Positions 61,590 to 64,000 of a stretch of DNA of 64,000 bases are shown here, piece after piece. Position 1 is the stretch's first letter; each line of letters opens with the position of its first letter. The notes beneath the pieces are model-generated. The model saw only the letters and a program-made list of their open reading frames with translations. It made no database searches and had not been told where the DNA came from. The translations under genes and the position numbers were made by a program. The stretch comes from Diplonema japonicum (lineage: Eukaryota > Euglenozoa > Diplonemea > Diplonemida > Diplonemidae): contig OZ025695.1 of assembly GCA_964019335.1 (NCBI GenBank), positions 474,881 to 538,880 on the forward strand. Reading direction: 5' to 3'.

Positions 61590-62636
61590 CTTTAACTCTT
61601 GTATATTATTCCAAAGGTGGTGGGGATAGCATGAAAAAACATCAGATGTGTTGTTCACTGTTGACCTCCTCATTGGTCATCACCAGTAGCTCCTGAGTGG
61701 AAGAACATAATGCAGATGCTCAGGGTGACAAACAGGCAGCAAACTGCACAAGCACTGAATCTTGGTTACCTGGGACACTCTGGCTGGGGTTGAGCTGTAC
61801 ACCACACACATTAAAGACATGACACAGAATGCAGAAGAAGCTACAACTCAGTTGTGGTGTGCCCCCTGTAATCAAGTAGACAGTTCTTGTGCAGGTGCCA
61901 CCAACACGACGAACAGGCATTTTCCTCCATCCACTTGGCCAGTCATCACCTACTTAGGGCACCAGCTGGGGTTGAGCTGCACACTGCATGCATTAAGGAC
62001 ACGATGCAGAATGCAGAAGCGGCCAAGGTGCACCCCCTGTCACTGGTCTCCTTTACCTCTTTCATGTTATTTGGTGGTGGGGATTACAGAAATATGGAAA
62101 TATAAGAAGTACATCAGATGTGTTGTTCACTGTTGACCTCCACGTCAGTCATCACTGGTAGCACCCGAGTGGAGGAACGTATTGCAGATGCTCTGGTGTT
62201 GAGCTGCACACTGCACACATTAAGGACACGACATGGAATATTGTGCTGTCAGTGTTGTGGTGATATAGTCACCACTTTCAACCTTGATGATGCAAAGAGG
62301 AAAAAAAAAAAAAAAAAAAAAAAAAGGTAAGGAATTCCCTGTTCCACCAAGTTCTGGTTCCACTGGTTCTGCTGTTCCACCAAGCTCTGACTTTTCAGTT
62401 TGGCAGAAGGGAACAGAACAACCCACCCCTGCATGAGCAGAATCTGGTTACCCAGGACGCCCCAGCTGGGGTTGAGCTGAACACCACACACATTAAGGAC
62501 ACGACACGGAATGCAGAAGAAGCTGTGGTGTACCCCCTGTAATCAAGTAGTCTTGTGCAGGTCCTTTAACTCATATATCTCTCACCACAGCTGGGTTGTA
62601 GCTTCTTCTGCATTCCATGTTGATCACCACAGCCGG
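61590..62636. repeat. Mosaic of repeat fragments up to the LRR remnant
   Basis: Starts with CTTTAACTCTTGTATATTAT, which matches the inverse of 60915-60945, then further copies of the same modules and an A run near 62300-62325. It ends abruptly at GATCACCACAGCCGGGTT, where the LRR gene sequence begins. Confidence 0.65.
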
Positions 62637-63282
62637 GTTATCGGCGGGGTGTGCTGCTGGTTTACTCGAAGGCAAGTTCGAACTGGTTTGGGAGGGAGAG
62701 GTCCTGGACAGGAACGGGGGTGAAGATATCCAGGAACTCGGGCTCGTGGAGGGCAGCGTGGTCCATGTGGAGGCGAAGATGAGAACCGTTCAGCTGGAGG
62801 AGCTTGAGAGCTCAGAAGTGGTTTCAGAGCTTGAGGAGCTTGTGACAGCTGACCCTGAGCTGGTTCTGGTGGTGGAGGTGGGGAACTCGCCAGCTGTCGA
62901 AGTCTTGTCCATGAAGACGACGGTCCTTCCTTCCGGACTTCGGTTCCTCGTTGTCACCGACTCCACAGGCTGTGTTACAAGGATAGGCTCTGGGTTTCTT
63001 GAAGAGTGCGACCACCTGACGTCTGTTGATCTCATCCTCCCCAATGTTTCCACCATTGATGAAAATCTTTTATATAAGTGCAAAAATCTAGAAACCATCG
63101 ACTTGAATGCGATGACCAATCTTTCTTCTATTGGTGATAACTTCTTGTTTTGGTGCGAAAAACTAGAAACCATCGACTTGAATGCGATGACCAATCTTTC
63201 TTCCATTGGTGATCGCTTCTTGGAGGGGTGCGTAAAAGTAGAAACTGTCGACTTGAATTTAAAAAGAAAAGTCGGTGTTTAG
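62637..63282 (+). pseudogene. Ubiquitin-like / BspA-type leucine-rich repeat gene remnant
   Basis: The frame is open from within the flanking repeat, so the 5' end is missing. The first ~50 residues (LLEGKFELVWEGEVLDRNGG...LGLVEGSVVHVEA) look like the later part of a ubiquitin-like domain. Four or five 23-residue LRR units of BspA/TpLRR type follow (FLEECDHLTSVDL, NLETIDLNAMTNLSSIGDNF), two of them almost identical, implying recent duplication. The frame ends at a TAG in an A/G-rich tract soon after a repeat begins, so the array is probably cut short. It is on the opposite strand to the main gene array. A functional short gene is not excluded. Confidence 0.7.
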
Positions 63283-63760
63283 AAGAAGAAGAAAAAAAGA
63301 GGGGAAAAAAGAAGAAAAAAGAACACCCTGGCGCTGAGAAACATCTTTGTGGAAAAACCAACGGAAAGCAATCCAATACCTCGAAGACACCGGGGACCTG
63401 CCCCCCTCCGCAACAACTCCACAACAACCATCTAACCTGCTGAAGTAGCATGCCGATCAGAAGGCGGCTGAGGCACTTGTCATTTAATCAGAATCCCGAG
63501 ATCCCATCCCTGATCCCCAAATAGAGAGTGTACCATCCTGTTTCTCGCGGAAACAGAGTACCTACCCCCTCCCCACCACAGCACCCGACCAATCAGATGC
63601 AGCAGTGTGAAAAAAAAAAAGCCCCCCTCTCCCCAAACAAAACAAACAAACAAACATTTCCCCACCCCCGATAACGTATAATTAAGAAAAAATATGGGGG
63701 GGAAAGGATACTGAGGTCCGGCACCCTTAGTAGCCAAAAAAAAAAAAAAAAAAAAAAAAA
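63283..63760. other. A-rich spacer
   Basis: A/G-rich and C/A-rich sequence with A runs, the longest at about 63737-63760. No gene recognised. Confidence 0.6.
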
Positions 63761-63766
63761 AGTGTA

Positions 63767-64000
63767 AAGTGTTAAACAGCCAGCAAAGCTTATCTGTTCT
63801 GTAGGGAACAAGCTGCAAAGAGACAGGGCGGTGGGAGGACTCTGAAGCCGCAGGCGGATGACGCCCCCGAAGGGACCAAAGAGGGCGGGAACGCACCGAG
63901 CGGAGGCAGCCAGTCGGGGCCTGACACACCTAGGGGTGGGATCCGGACGCCAGAGGGAGATCAGCTGATGGGAGTCGGGGCACCGGAAGGGGAACAGCAG
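63767..64000 (+). CDS. Open frame running off the window, possible retroelement ORF1
   Basis: After the A run the DNA becomes GC-rich with non-repetitive composition. One plus-strand frame is open for ~75 codons to the window edge, with a Gly/Pro/Glu/Ser-rich product (DDAPEGTKEGGNAPSGGSQS). The sharp change after an A run and the composition fit the start of another LINE or a gene's disordered N-terminus. No domain is visible and the start is not defined. Confidence 0.3.

Noticed and set aside
59714-62616. Several 60-150-codon frames flanking the LINE
   Set aside because: They cover inverted and direct copies of the same repeat modules and show no protein-like conservation.
1-64000. tRNA, rRNA and spliced-leader RNA genes
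   Set aside because: I looked for cloverleaf B-box-like and rRNA-like sequence and saw nothing convincing; a covariance search would be needed to be sure.

Overview
This window is nuclear DNA from a protist. From 1 to about 52.5 kb nearly everything that looks like a gene lies on the minus strand: about 22 consecutive genes with very short gaps. They encode clear eukaryotic proteins (IP3 receptor, EMC7, MCM10, a RUN/Rubicon-homology protein, a PPR protein, a SURP protein, a mitochondrial carrier). One-strand gene runs, a double-length tyrosyl-tRNA synthetase, and a CAG/TAG a few bases upstream of most start codons all suggest a trans-splicing, polycistronic lineage. I favour Euglenozoa, most likely a diplonemid-like flagellate because cis-introns are common. 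This is inference: no spliced-leader gene is visible, and a dinoflagellate or perkinsid relative is not excluded.

Many genes are broken by tiny GT-AG introns. I placed 18; 16 are 32-51 nt, and almost all begin GTA and end in ACAG or CCAG. Several hide inside apparently open frames, and every complete gene with introns becomes an integral number of codons after splicing. Two introns are longer because they hold simple repeats: an A50 tract (29059-29137) and a (CACAA)n microsatellite (42543-42798).

Layout. 1-16.8 kb: a Q-rich protein, a giant IPT/TIG receptor-like protein, the IP3 receptor and a ubiquitin-like/ankyrin protein. 17-21.8 kb: EMC7 and one unknown gene inside long homopolymer-rich DNA, which also holds a retroelement 3' end. 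21.8-30.7 kb: a CDF zinc transporter, an F-box-like protein, 6-phosphogluconate dehydrogenase with an added docking-type N-terminus, and a WD40 / 36-residue-repeat / PDZ protein. 30.7-38 kb: a Tudor-like protein, a PPR protein, a DEDDh exonuclease with a KH domain, and tyrosyl-tRNA synthetase. 38-47.9 kb: Q/H-rich and WW proteins, a mitochondrial carrier, the RUN/Rubicon protein, MCM10, an AlkB-like oxygenase and a SURP protein. 48.2-52.5 kb: a secreted propeller-like protein, a bacterial-type FlaR nucleotide kinase (probable transfer) and a polytopic membrane protein.

From about 52.5 kb to the end the DNA changes to mobile elements: a hAT transposase, a nested family of elements with CAGTGATGGG-type inverted ends and a GGACT-rich minisatellite, and a 5'-truncated EEP-RT LINE whose empty target site is also present. 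A plus-strand ubiquitin-like/LRR gene remnant follows, then an open frame that runs off the window. The genes do not form one pathway; they look like an ordinary housekeeping array bordered by a transposon nest.
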